In this document: positions 22,797 through 34,439 of the stretch, in pieces
Numbering within the stretch: position 1 is the stretch's first letter
Layout of the letters: each line of letters begins with the position of its first letter
Origin: Argentina anserina
Lineage: Eukaryota; Streptophyta; Magnoliopsida; Rosales; Rosaceae
DNA length: 64,000 nt
NCBI RefSeq assembly: GCF_933775445.1
Contig: NC_065875.1
Location: 15,995,555-16,059,554, forward strand
Direction: 5' to 3'
Translations under genes and position numbers: made by a program
The notes under the pieces: generated by a model
What the model was told of the DNA's origin: nothing
The model's database searches: none
What the model saw: the letters and a program-made list of their open reading frames with translations, nothing else

Positions 22797-23731
22797 ATAC
22801 CAATTCTCTAACATAGTATTTAACTTGGGAGGGTACTTGACTCTGTTATATGAACTTGTCCGCACTTATTGGGATTTGCAAATAATTTTCTAAATATTAT
22901 TTGCTTTGTAAGTACTCTGCTTCAAATTATATACGGAAGCTCAGTGACCAACTACTCCTCCTTTCCTTTATATTTTGTCCAGGAGGATGATGGCAGATCA
23001 GGATACAACAATTTTTTTTTCTTATTTGATTACTAAATACTAGGAAAGCTACACTTATATACTCCTCTATAAGATTTTTTTCACAAAGTTCCTTAAACCT
23101 TTTCGAAGTAAAAGCATATCCTTAGAATATTTTCTTCATCGAATAAATTCTGCACTTTAATTATAGCAGTCATTTCCAGTTATAGAATTGATTGGCCAAC
23201 TTTAGCAATTCTTTCACATGTGCAGTATGGAAATGCGTTAATTGGTACAGCACCTTAGCTGATCAGAGCTTCATGAGTTCTAGTATTATTTCTGAGATTC
23301 GGGTATAGCAGTCTGAGCAACATGAAATTATAACTGATAAAAGCTGCTGAGATTCTTGCCAATTCAAATGAAATTCGTAGGGAACGTTGTTTGATATCCC
23401 AGAGATTTTATTATATAAATTCTTGCCAAATACTCTATCGACAACAAATAAAAGAATGAAGTAAAGAAAATGTGCTCAGTGAAATATAAAACTTGCATTT
23501 CTGTATATCCTACTTTAGATATTGCGAAGATAGATGTTCTTGCTATATCTAGGAAATTGTGAGTACACACTATCAATAGAACACTCACTATGCAAAACAA
23601 AATCTCATTATGCACATAACGATTTCTTGAGCAGATAATAAATCCTGGATTTCGATGCTATAATTGTGTCATTTCTGTTGTCAATTCATATAACGGTATG
23701 GTTCCTGTTAATTCATTCCATCAACTGCCAC
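22797..23731 (+). other. Copy B intron 1 remainder
   Basis: A non-coding stretch aligning piecewise with the first intron of copy A (37937-38482), for example around AATTCTCTAACATAGTATTTAA and GTCATTTCTGTTGTC. It is somewhat longer than in copy A. I see no further complete element. Confidence 0.6.
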
Positions 23732-23995
23732 GTATCGAAGACATATCAGGAAGGAAAAATGCAACTAGAAAAATATGTGGGCTGAGAGCTTTTGTACAGG
23801 CTTCAAGTACTAGCAATCGATAAAGTGAAGAAAGATCCAACAGGTATTCAATGGAGGCTTCAAGTACTTCCTCTTTTTTTGTTCTTGTTGCTTACCTGCT
23901 TCTGCTATCTACTGCAGTGATTTGGAGAAGACCACCTTCTTTAGTTCACAGTACCCCTTTGGCGAAAGGTAGTTTAGTTTGTCCAGAGCTGAAGG
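23732..23995 (+). pseudogene. Copy B exons 2 and 3, decayed
   Basis: Exon 2 would start at 23732 (VSKTYQEGKMQLEKYVG), but the splice acceptor reads CCAC where copy A has CCAG, and a TGA follows after 17 codons. Exon 3 (23918-23995) follows an intact CTGCAG acceptor and encodes IWRRPPSLVHSTPLAKGSLV in the frame of copy A's exon 3, with the donor GG/GTAAA at its end. The loss of the acceptor and the stop confirm that copy B is dead. Confidence 0.8.
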
Positions 23996-24044
23996 GTAAA
24001 AATCAGCTCCGAACTCTGTTTTTGTGGTTTTTCGCTATTGGTGA

Positions 24045-26202
24045 TGTAATACCCCGAATTTTCGGGTTTAATTCGTATAATTCTTGTAGATTATTAAGCT
24101 TGATAATTTGAGTAAAAATCGCATTTTTTACGCCTTCTCGTCGATGTCAGGTGAAACGAAACTGATTTCGGAAATTAAGTTCAAAACGTTACGTTTTCTG
24201 TGGCTCGAGAGTCGACTTTTATTCCGTCACTCAACTCTGAAAACTTCATTCATAGAACTTGTAGAGCTCGTCGATACGAGTTAGTGGACACGCCTTAATC
24301 AGACGTCGTATGTGAAAGTTATTATCAATGGAAGTTGGTTTCCGAATTTGGAAATGTATAAAAGGAATTTTTGGGGAAAACCTAATTTTCACAAAACAGA
24401 AACCCCCCCCCCTTGCGCAACTTTCTCTCTCCTCCCCCGACCCTCGTTTTCTTGCCGGCGATCTCCTTCCTCCGGCCACCGTGCACGACACTGCCGGTGT
24501 CGTTGGAATCGCACGACCAAGACGCTTCGACCCATTCCAGAGGCGACCCACCCCGGGCCGTGTCGCGTCGCCACCGAAGGATCGTTGCAGCAGCTCCGAC
24601 GAAATGGGCATCGCCGGTGATGCTGGAGCTCGAGGCTTTGATGGCGAGTCCTCCTTCCACCTCCTAGGCACGATTCCACTGACAGTGACACTCGAATCGA
24701 GCCGCTGCAGTTCCGATCTTCAAATCCCAATCCGAGATCTTGTGGCGGCGATTTCGGCCGACTTGGAGCGAATTGAAGGTATGGTTACGATCTCCACCTT
24801 GTGATCTACGTTTTTTATGTTGGGAGTTTGTTGATTTGAGGAGGTTTGGGCGGTGGTAGTGGTGGCGCGCGTGCCGCCATCTGTGGCGGCGCGTGGGAGT
24901 AGGTGAGGGCGGCAAGGGCTAGGTAATCGACCTAGGATGGTGTAGGAGGAGAAATGACGGGATTTTGGGGGCTGCGTATGAAGTCACGCGCGCCTATTTG
25001 GGTGGTGCGTGAGCCCCATATGTGGCTACTGTGGGCGGCGCATGAGCGCCACGCGCGGCCGTCTACGGCGGCGCGTGAACAGTGTTTTTACGAACAATGT
25101 TCAGCTGTAATGAATCGTCACCTGAGATGTTACGTATCCTTTTCTAAGCACTTTATCATGCTATTAGGTGACCGACGAAACGAGTGAGGGAATCGCTCTC
25201 GGTGTTGTGGAAGTGGCACGCAGGAAATAAGGTGAGTAAATCTCACTATGACAAGTCTACCCTTGGCGGTGACTCATATTTACGATTTCTTAAAAAGAGT
25301 GAACTGTAACATCTATATGGTATAGTGGGTTGTGTATGTGTACAAAAATAGTAACTACGATACGTATATATAGGTTTCTATATTATATAATGTTACGGTT
25401 CTTATTTCAAATGAGAATATATTGTGGTGACGATATTTATATTGTTGTACAAGAGTCGCTTGGTTGTAGTACATAAACATGTGTTGATTGTTATATTGTA
25501 CGTGGTTTTAACATTGAGTCTTGTTAAAACATTTTCTGGTCTTCGAACGTTGTTGGCAGTAATCGGAACCAAGCCTTGGTCGAGTGTCAGTTACGATCAG
25601 TTAGAGCTCTAGTCTGTCTGCCAATGTACTGCATGAGGGGTAACAGATGGGTTGTCGGGGTCTCATGAGTACCCATGTTTTTAAATGATATTGGGTAACA
25701 TATGGGTTGCCCAATATCTCATGAGTACACATATTTTTAAATAATATTGGGCAACTAGATGCGATATCCAGTGTCTCATGAGTACACTTGTCTTTAAATG
25801 TTATATGTTATATTTCCTTTGTATGCGATGTATGTTATAATGTTGGTTTACTCATACGAGCTGAAAAACTTATCGGGTTTGTGTTTACAATCCCGGTGCA
25901 CCAATTCGATGGTGTATGAGATAGTTCTGCAGGTGGAAATTAGCAGATTCGGAAGGCATACTCTGAAGATTTCTTTCTTCTGTTTGTGGTGAGTATTGAG
26001 TGAATTTTACATTTCCATTTGTTATAATACTTGAAGTATAAACTGATAATGTATTAATCAAGTCGACTAAGTCGTACTGTGAACTCACTTTCGATACACT
26101 GATACTATAAGATGATTTCAATATATTTGAGATTGTTTTAGAGTTTTCATAGATTCGAATTCGACTTTGAATTTTTATCATTCGAATTTCGGGGTTGTGA
26201 TA
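24045..26202 (+). mobile_element. Solo LTR L5 (2.16 kb)
   Basis: A sense-orientation LTR from TGTAATACCCCGAATTTTCG to CGGGGTTGTGATA (terminal CA mutated to TA). Flanks GGTGA (24040-24044) and AGTGA (26203-26207) fit a 5-bp TSD with one mismatch. It lies in intron 3 of copy B: the flanks correspond to adjacent positions near 38815-38830 of copy A. Its GC-rich stretch 24420-24800 contains chance open frames. Confidence 0.88.
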
Positions 26203-26253
26203 AGTGATGCTGACTGCTAACCCTTCATACTTGGAACAATATATATTCTATAG

Positions 26254-26340
26254 CTGCCATGACTCCCAGTAAAAGATCAAAGACGAGAAAGAAGAAGATG
26301 AAGCTCCCCAATCTAAAATGAAAAGTGATAAGAATGTGGG
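26254..26340 (+). pseudogene. Copy B exon 4, first part
   Basis: After the acceptor TTCTATAG the sequence AAMTPSKRSKTRKKK matches copy A's exon 4 (AAMTLSETSRKSKK). The reading continues in another frame as DEAPQSKMKSDKNVGSG once the L6 insertion is removed: its TSD GTGGG lies at 26336-26340 and again at 34440-34444. A small deletion has already shifted the frame. Confidence 0.8.
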
Positions 26341-26605
26341 TGTAATACCCCGAATTTTCGGGTTTGCTTCGTATAAATTCTCGTAGGTTATTAAACTTGG
26401 AAATTGAATAAAATCGCATTTTTCGTTTCCTCGTCGATGTCAAACGAAACGAAACCGACTTCAAAAATTTAAATTGAAAAACATTACATTTTATTCGTCA
26501 CTCGTCTCCAAAAATGTCTTTCACGAAATTTGTAGAGCTCGTCAATACGAGTTCTTAGACACGTCATGCGCCTTAATCGGACGTCGTATGTGGAAGTTAT
26601 TATCG

Positions 26606-26609
<4 letters not shown>

Positions 26610-26691
<82 letters not shown>
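26610..26691 (+). repeat. (TC)n microsatellite, about 81 bp
   Basis: An uninterrupted run of about 40 TC units in the 5' part of LTR L6. It opens long Leu-Ser or Arg-Glu frames on both strands that are not genes. The other LTR copies lack it, so it expanded after insertion. Confidence 0.97.
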
Positions 26692-26695
<4 letters not shown>

Positions 26696-28616
26696 CCCTC
26701 GACCCCGACCCCCTCTCAAAAAAATCACCTACGACGATCTCGCCTCTCCTGCCACCGTGGCCCTCACCGCCGGTCCCGAAAGCACCACACGGTCTCCAGC
26801 TCCTACCCTTGGACACTACACGCCGCTGCAAATCGCCATCGTCCAAGCTCCGTCTCCGGCGACACGAGCACTCGGGGATAGCTTCTCTCCACCTATCCTC
26901 ACCCCGGTGCCACTTGCAAATGATCTGGGGCTCGAATCGCGCCACACTTCATCCTCCACGAAATCAATCACCGTCGGCGTCTCGAGCTCCTCCGGCGACT
27001 TCTCGGCGGTTCTAGGGTCCGATTGAGGTATGACACTATCTCTCTTTGTGTGATCTACAATGTTTGTGTTGATTGATCTGTGATTTGTTGTTGTTCGGAG
27101 GAGGAGGAGGAGGAGGAGATAGCGCGCGTGGGAGGAAATGGTGTGGAAAGGGTCAGAAGATGTAATACCCCGAAAATTCATATATAATTTCCAATGAGTT
27201 CCCTTATATTATTAACTTGGTCATTGTCCAATTTTATTAGACGAGGATGAAAACGAAAGGGTTGGAAAGATCAATTGCTCGGAAACGTTCAATTTAATGA
27301 GTCTAAGAGTTGACTTTTGGCTTATTGGATTTCTTAGAAAACTTCTTACATGAAAGTTGTAGTGTTTGTCGATACGAATTCGTGGACACGCGACACGCCT
27401 AAATCGGAGTTCGTATAAAGTTGTTACGAATCAAAAGGTATTTGGACATTTTTGAGAAAATGGTATAAATAGGGGAATTAAAGAGAAAAATGGGAGAAAA
27501 ATTAGAAATTCAGATCTGGTACTGTTCATACCCGAAAATCCCATATTTTTCTCTCTCTGAGTGGCTGACTTTGGGGCGCCGGATCTCCGCCGTCCGGCCA
27601 CCATAGAGCGGCGCACCAGTCACGTTTAAAAGGTTGTTGCGTCCCCTGTCAATTGGTGGTAGTGTCACCTGCCATCTCGCCACCGTTTGGGAGCGGTGAA
27701 GCCCAGAAGTTCCCCCGAAAATCCATATTTCACCGAACTTCAACTCGTCAGATCTCCCTCCTTCGGCAACCAATCAGTAAGATTCTTGTCCCATTTTCAA
27801 GGTCTTCTTCCATACTACAAACCCTCCAAATGATTTATCCCAAATCGTTGTGTGCTAGGAGAATCGAAGAAAAGAAATCTTAGGTTTTAAATTGAGGCTT
27901 TTCGGTTTTTGTTAAATTGAAGTGTTTAAGCTCAGAATTAGACTTTATGGGGAACTATGAAGTTGTTAGGAATGTCATTTAGATTGTGGTGGTGAAATTT
28001 AGTGGTCATTGGTGGCGATCAGTGAACAGTGACGCCGCACGAATAGCACTGTGAACAGTGTTTATGAACAGTTATGGTGAACAGTACTCTGAAAACACTA
28101 AATGGGAACAGTATTCCGTAAAACATGAACAGTGTTCTGTGTACAATGTTTTATTAACAACATTTAGTTGTACTGAAATCGTCACTTGTTATTTTACGTA
28201 TCATTTTATCATGCTATTAGGTGACCCACGAAGCGAATGAAGAACTTTCTTTCAGTGTCGTGGAAGTTGCACGTAGGAAATATGGTGAGTAAACCTCAAA
28301 ATGATCATCATGATCGAAGTAATATTATAATTATTGAATTTAGTTTAAGTTGTCACCATAGTCGTTGCATCACTAGTTTATAAAAATTATTTTAAAAATA
28401 TGTTTTGGTTTAAATTACATGAACTTGATCGTCTACGGTTCATGAGTAAGTGAAACGCTATTTTAATAAATGATTTGGATAATGTTTTTGTGATTATGGA
28501 CTATGGTGAATGTGAGTAAATCTGACTATGACGAGCATACCCTTGGTGGTGACTCATATTTACGTTTTCTTAAAAAGATCGAACTATGACATGTATATAA
28601 TATAGTGGGTTCTCTA

Positions 28617-28988
28617 CATTGCGGACTCGGCCTCCAGCCCTAACTCGGCCTCGGCCTCTCGCCCGTCCTCGGCCTTGTGCACGGTCTTCTCCAAATTCAT
28701 CACCTTGATACATTTAAACACTTAGTTAATACATGTGAAGTCTTGAATCCGAATAAAATAGATCAAACATATATTAACTTAAGATTTCAGAAAGAATGTG
28801 AATCATTGAAGTATTGTCACAATACTCACTAGAGGACCAAACTTTAAGGTGTGGCTCCTAACACTCTTGCGTACCCAGTGACATATCAATACCAAAGAGC
28901 ATGTGATGGGGGTTCGCTGCAGTCGGGCCATCGCTCCTGGATGATACTAATAGATCGCCCAATACACAACCTTGGCTCTGATACCAAT
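28617..28988 (-). mobile_element. Internal fragment with PBS of the long-LTR family
   Basis: On the minus strand, the LTR end CGTGACA at 28989 is followed after one base by TTGGTATCAGAGCCAA (complement at 28972-28987), the classic plant tRNA-iMet primer binding site. About 350 bp of internal sequence follow and break off near 28617 inside L7. This fragment shows that the repeated 2-2.6-kb units are LTRs and fixes their sense. Long LTRs with this PBS and TGTAATACCCCG ends recall Del/Tekay-type Ty3 elements, but no pol gene is present to prove the class. Confidence 0.8.
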
Positions 28989-31521
28989 TGTCACGACCCC
29001 GAATTTCGAATGATAAAAATTCGAATTCGAAGCCATGAAAACTCTAAAACAATCTATATACTGAAATAATCTCATCGTCACAGCGTATCGTAACTGAGTT
29101 CATAGTACAACTCAGTCGAATGGATAATTACAAAACCAATTTAAAATTCAAACATTATTTCAAATGGAAATGTAAAATCCTCACAAATCCTCACCACAAA
29201 ATAAATGAAGAAACTTCGAACTCTTCAGAGTGGTCCATCAATTCTGCTAATCCACACCTTCAGAACTATCCCCTACAACATCGAATAGGTGCACCGGGAT
29301 TGTAAACACAAACCCGGTAAGCTTTGCAGCTCGTATGAGTAAAACAACAATATAACTCGTATATAAACACAAAAGAAAAATCATGAAAACATTTAATTAT
29401 AAATGTACTCATAAGCCATTGGACGACCCATCTGATTGTCTAATAATATCAGAAAATATAAGTGCTCATGAGAAATCGGGCAACCCATATGTTTACCCAA
29501 ATACATTTATAATACGGGTACTCATGAGCGCTAGTACACCTCTGTTGCCCTTTATGTTAGTACGCCGCCAGACATTGGGCAACCGCTTGCTACCCAATAT
29601 CCAAAATATGGGTACTCATAAGCCGGTAACTCATTTGTTACCTCTCATGTCAGTACACCGGTAGACAGACTAGAGCTCTAACTGTATCGTAACTGTCGCC
29701 CGGCTAAGGCTAGGTTCCGACATGCCAACAGGCCCAAGACAACAAAAACGTTTTAACATAACTCAAGTTAAAACCACGTACAAAACAATCATCACATGTT
29801 ATTGTACAAATCAAACTGCCATGCTCAAATAAATACATATGAACGTTATAAATGAACTTATTCGTAAACGGAAATTATGACAGTATATAATATAACAGAC
29901 CATATATATGTACCTATTTTACGAATTATACACATACACAATCCATTATATCACACATATATCATCGTTCATTCTTTTTAATTAAGTGTAATTATGAACC
30001 TCCGCAAGGGAAGATTCGTCACTGTGAGATTTTACTCACCCTATTTTCCTGAGCGTAATTTCCGAAATCAAATCCTTACTTGTTTTGTCGAGCACCTAGA
30101 TTGCCTAAGATGTGATTAGAAACGTTGCGTAATACTTCAAATGCCGAAATAGTACTAATGTTTTACTGTTAAGCAATTTTGGTTTGTACGAAATTATTGT
30201 TCATGTATATACTATTCACGTATTACTGTATGAGTACATACTATTTACGTATTCATGTACAACCATGTACTATTTCATCGTAAATACTATTTCAGTAAAT
30301 ATTAATTACCGATTTACCCTTCAGAAAATATTTTTATAATTACTGTACGTAAAATAATTTTACATTCACCGTACATAAAATAATTTTATATTTACTGTAC
30401 ATAAATTACTTTTTACAAAATTACTGTTTGAAAATCATTGTTCACGCGCCGCCGCAGGTGGGGTTCACGCGCCACTTCCGACGACCGCGCCTCTCCAAAG
30501 TGGCAGCGCGTGGAGCTCACGCGCCACTCAAACCGTCGCGCGTGGCTTGCTTACCGCCGCCCAAAACCATTCCTTTCTTCCTCCTCTACCCTCCTATGGC
30601 CTCAAGCCGCCTCCTTGCCCCCTTCACGCCTCCTCACGCGCCGCCCTAGGCGGCGGTACCTCCCTCATCTCCTCCTCCTCCGATTTTCTCCCAAAACAAT
30701 CCAAATCCACCACAATCAATCAAAATCATTAAGCTAACCCTCACTTTGATTGGACTTTGGAACCGTCTGATTGTCGCCGGAGAAGCTTGAGATGCCGACA
30801 GAGTCGAATTTGAGCAGAGGCGAAACACGATGGCGAATCGAGCTCCAATCTCGTCATAGATGGCTCCAGGGGTGAGGAGAGGTGGAGACGAGTTAGCCTC
30901 GTGCACTAGCATTGCCGGAGGTGGAGTTTGAACGGCGGCGGAAGAACGCAGGAGGCTTGGTTTGTCGCGCGGCTTCACGGCGGCGAATGGGGACGTGTTT
31001 AGCTCGGGGTTTAATGCGGAGGGTCGTGCGAAGCTTCTGGGCTGGCGGTGAGGGACACAGACGTCCAGTTAGCGAGATCGCTGGCGATGGGTTTTCTGAG
31101 GGAGAGAGAGAGAGAGAGAAGAGAGAAAGAGGGAGGCGGGTGCGAGAGATGGGGTTTCCGAAAATGGAAACCCTAATTCTCAAAATATTATTTTTATACC
31201 CACTTCCAAAATAGGAAGCTAACTTTTGTCGTTAACAACTTTCGTGTACGACGTCCGATTAGGACGCGTGACGTGTCCACGAACTCTTATCAACGAGCTC
31301 TACAACTTTCATGAAGAAAGTTTTCGGAAACGAGCGACGGAGTAAAAGTCGACTCTCGCATCACGGAAACGTAACGTCTTTCTAATTTAGTTTTCTGAAT
31401 ACAAGTCCGTTTTCGATTTCAACAACGTCGTGAAGCTAAACAAACACGTTTTAATAGTTTTATAAACTTATTAATTTCTAAGAATTCGAATAAATTGTTC
31501 CCGAAAAATCGGGTCATTACA
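28989..31521 (-). mobile_element. 5' LTR of truncated element L8 (2.53 kb)
   Basis: From TGTCACGACCCCGAATTTCG to CGGGTCATTACA. It is the upstream LTR of the fragment carrying the primer binding site, nested within L7. Tandem repeats at 29400-29665, an AT-rich stretch at 30120-30430 and a GC-rich block at 30430-31180 are present. The 3' end of the element is lost by deletion at about 28617, so no TSD can be seen. Confidence 0.82.
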
Positions 31522-34439
31522 GTGTTTAGTAAAACAGTAAATGCGAACAGTGTTCAGTAAAACAGTAAATGTGAATAGTGTTCATTAAACAGTGTTTGAT
31601 GATCAACATTTAACTGTACTGAAATTGTCACATGTTATTTTACGTATCATTTTCTAAGCATTTTATCATGCTTTTAGGTGACCGACGAAACGAGTGAAGA
31701 AATTTCTTTCAGTGTCGTGGAAGTTGCACGCAGGAAATAAGGTGAGTAAACCTCACAATGATCATCATGATCGAAGTAATATTATAATTATTAAATTTAG
31801 TTTGACTTGTCACTATATTCGTTGCATCATTAGTTTATAAAATTATTTTAAAAATATATTTTGGTTTAAATTACATGAACTTGATCGTCTACGGTTCATG
31901 GGTAAGTGAAACACTATTTTAATAAATGATTTTGAAAAAGTTTTTGTGATTATGGACTATGGTGAATGTGAGTAAATCTCACTATGGCGAGCCTACCCTT
32001 GGTGGTGACTCATATTTACGTTTTCTTAAAAAGATCGAACTATGACATGTATATAATATAGTGGGTCGTGTATGTATATAAAATGGTAAATACGATACAT
32101 ATATATGAGTTGATATATTATATACTGTTACGTTCTTATTTCCAAATGAATTATACTGTAACAACTATATTTATTTTATTTGAGCAAGAGTCGCTTGTTG
32201 TAGTTCAATAACATGGGTGGATTGTTATTGTACGTGGTTTTAACATTGAGTTTTGTTAAAATGTTTTCTGTCTTCGGACTTGTTGGCATGTCGAAACCTA
32301 GCCTTGGCCAGGTGAAAGTTACGATGTAATTAGAGCTCTAGTCTGTCTGCCGGTGTACCGGCATGAGGGGTAACAGATGTCTTACCGGCTTATGAGTACC
32401 CATATTTTTGAATATTGTGTAACAGATAGGTTGCCCAATGTCTGGCAGCGTACTGCATGAGGGGTAACAGATGAGTACATGGGTCTCATGAGTACCCGTA
32501 TTATAAATGTATTTGGGTAAACAGATGGGTTGCCCGATTTCTCATGAGCACTTATATTTTCAGATATTATTGGACAACCAGATGGGCCGTCCTGTGACTC
32601 ATGAATACATTTATTATTAAATGTTTTCAGTATTTTTCTCCTGTATCATATTTGTGTTATACTGTTGTTTTACTCATACGAGCTGCAAAGCTTACTGGGT
32701 TTGTGTTTAAAATCCCGGTGCACCTATTCAATGGTGTAGGGAATAGTTCTGCAGGTGTGGATTAGCAGAATTAGCGGGCTTTCGCTGAAGATTGTCGAAA
32801 ATTTCTTTCTGCTGTTGGTGGTGAGGATTGAGTGAATTTAAATTTCCATTGGTTGTGTATTATTCATGTCGATTGAGTCATGATGTTGACTTAGTTTCGA
32901 TACACTGTTATGATAGATGATTTCAATATACTTGAGATTTTTTTAGAGTTTTTATGGCTTCGAATTTGAATTTTTATCATTTGAAATTCGAGGTCGTGAC
33001 AGAAGAGGAGAGGGGGGAGTTTTTGGTGGTCGTGGGCAAGCCACGCGCGCGTTTTGAGGTGGCGCGTGAGCACCACGCGCGTTTGCCGAAGGGTGGTGTG
33101 TGAGCAGTATTTCTGAGCAGTAAATTGTAAAAGTAATTTCTGAACAGTAAATCGGTGAATAATAATATGTGAACAGTGATTTGGTGAACAGTATTTACAT
33201 GAACGGTACTTACGTAACAATCGTAATTTGTTGAACAGTAAACAATGTACTGATTCGGTATCTGAGGTTTTACGTATCGTTTCTAACCACTTTATTATAC
33301 AATTAGGTGACCGACAAAATGAGTGAGGGAATTACTCTCGGTGTCGTGGAAATTACACTAAGGAAAATAAGGTGTGTAAATCGCACTATGACGAGTCTAT
33401 CCTTGGCGGTGACTCATATTTACGTTTTATTAAAAAGATCGAACTATGACATGTATATAATATAGTAGGTTGTGTATGTGTATAAAATGGTAAATACGAT
33501 ACATATATATGAGTTGCTATATTATATACTGTCACGTTCTTATTTCCAAATGAGTTTGTACTGTGACAATTATATTTATTTTATTTGAGTAAGAGTCGCT
33601 TGGTTGTTGTAAAATAACATGTGTGGATTGTTATTGTACGTGGTTTTAACAATGAGTCTTGTTAAAACGTTTTTCTGTTTTCTGACTTGTTGGCAATAAT
33701 CGGAACCAAGCCTTAGCCGGGTGTCAGTTACGATTCAATTAAAGCTCTATTCTGTCTGCCGGTGTACTGCAAGAGGGGTAACAGATGGGTTGCATGAGTC
33801 TCATGAGTACCCATATTTTTGCGTGATATTGGGTAACAAATGGCTTGCTCATTATCAGTCGGCTAACTGCATGAGGGGTAACATATGAGTACATGGGTCT
33901 CATGAGTACCCGTATTATAAATGTATTTGAGTAAACATATGGGTTGCCCAATGTGTCATGAGTACTTATATTTTCAGATGTTATTGGACAACCAGATGAG
34001 TCGTTTAATGTTTTACGAGTACATTTATTTTTAAATGTCATTGGTGTTTTTTTTAGTATGTGATGTGCGTTATACTATTAGTTTACTCATACGTGCTGTA
34101 AAACTTATTGAGTTTGTGTTTACCCCGGTACACTTATTTGATGGTGTAGGTGATAGTTTCTGCAGGTGCGGATTAGCGGGATTAGAGGATTTTCTCTTAA
34201 GATTGTCGAAATTTATTTATTCTTTTTGTGGTGAGGATTGAGAGGATGTTACATTTCCATTTGTTATAATACTTGAATTATAAACTGGTTTTGTAATAAT
34301 CAAATCGATTAAGTCGTACTTTGAACTCAGTTTCGATACAGTGTGACTATAAGATGATTTTAATATATTTGAGATTATTTTAGAGTTTTTCATGACTTCG
34401 ATTTCGAGTTTTATCACTCAAAATTTCAGGATTGTGACA

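Larger units (their letters stand above)
27161..33001 (+). mobile_element. LTR copy L7, nested in L6, TSD GAAGA
   Basis: It starts TGTAATACCCCGAAAATTCA at 27161 and ends GAGGTCGTGACA at 33001, with the perfect TSD GAAGA at 27156-27160 and 33002-33006. The L7 sequence is 27161 to about 28613 and about 31522 to 33001. These two blocks overlap in content: 28040-28610 and 31522-32060 are homologous to each other, so this is not a simple LTR with an insertion. It may be two partial LTRs left after deletion, or a rearranged insertion of L8. Confidence 0.8.
26341..34439 (+). mobile_element. Solo LTR L6 hosting nested LTRs, TSD GTGGG
   Basis: The outermost element of a nest. It starts TGTAATACCCCGAATTTTCG at 26341 and ends TTCAGGATTGTGACA at 34439, flanked by the perfect TSD GTGGG (26336-26340, 34440-34444). 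Only 26341-27160 and 33007-34439 belong to L6 itself (about 2.25 kb, the normal LTR length); the middle is L7 and L8. It interrupts exon 4 of copy B. The insertion order is copy B, then L6, then L7, then L8. Confidence 0.9.

Noticed and set aside
24246..24804. Overlapping open frames on both strands in a GC-rich block
   Set aside because: Part of LTR L5; high GC lowers stop frequency, and the frames are not conserved in other copies.
26484..27015. Open frames with long Leu-Ser, Arg-Glu or Pro/Ser runs
   Set aside because: Caused by the (TC)n microsatellite and GC-rich LTR sequence; no domain recognisable.
28972..28987. tRNA-like sequence (complement of TTGGTATCAGAGCCAA)
   Set aside because: It is the retrotransposon primer binding site next to the LTR; no cloverleaf can be built around it.
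24045..34439. Interpretation of 24.0-34.4 kb as one intact LTR retrotransposon
   Set aside because: No gag or pol; separate TSDs (GGTGA/AGTGA, GTGGG, GAAGA) show independent insertions of solo LTRs.
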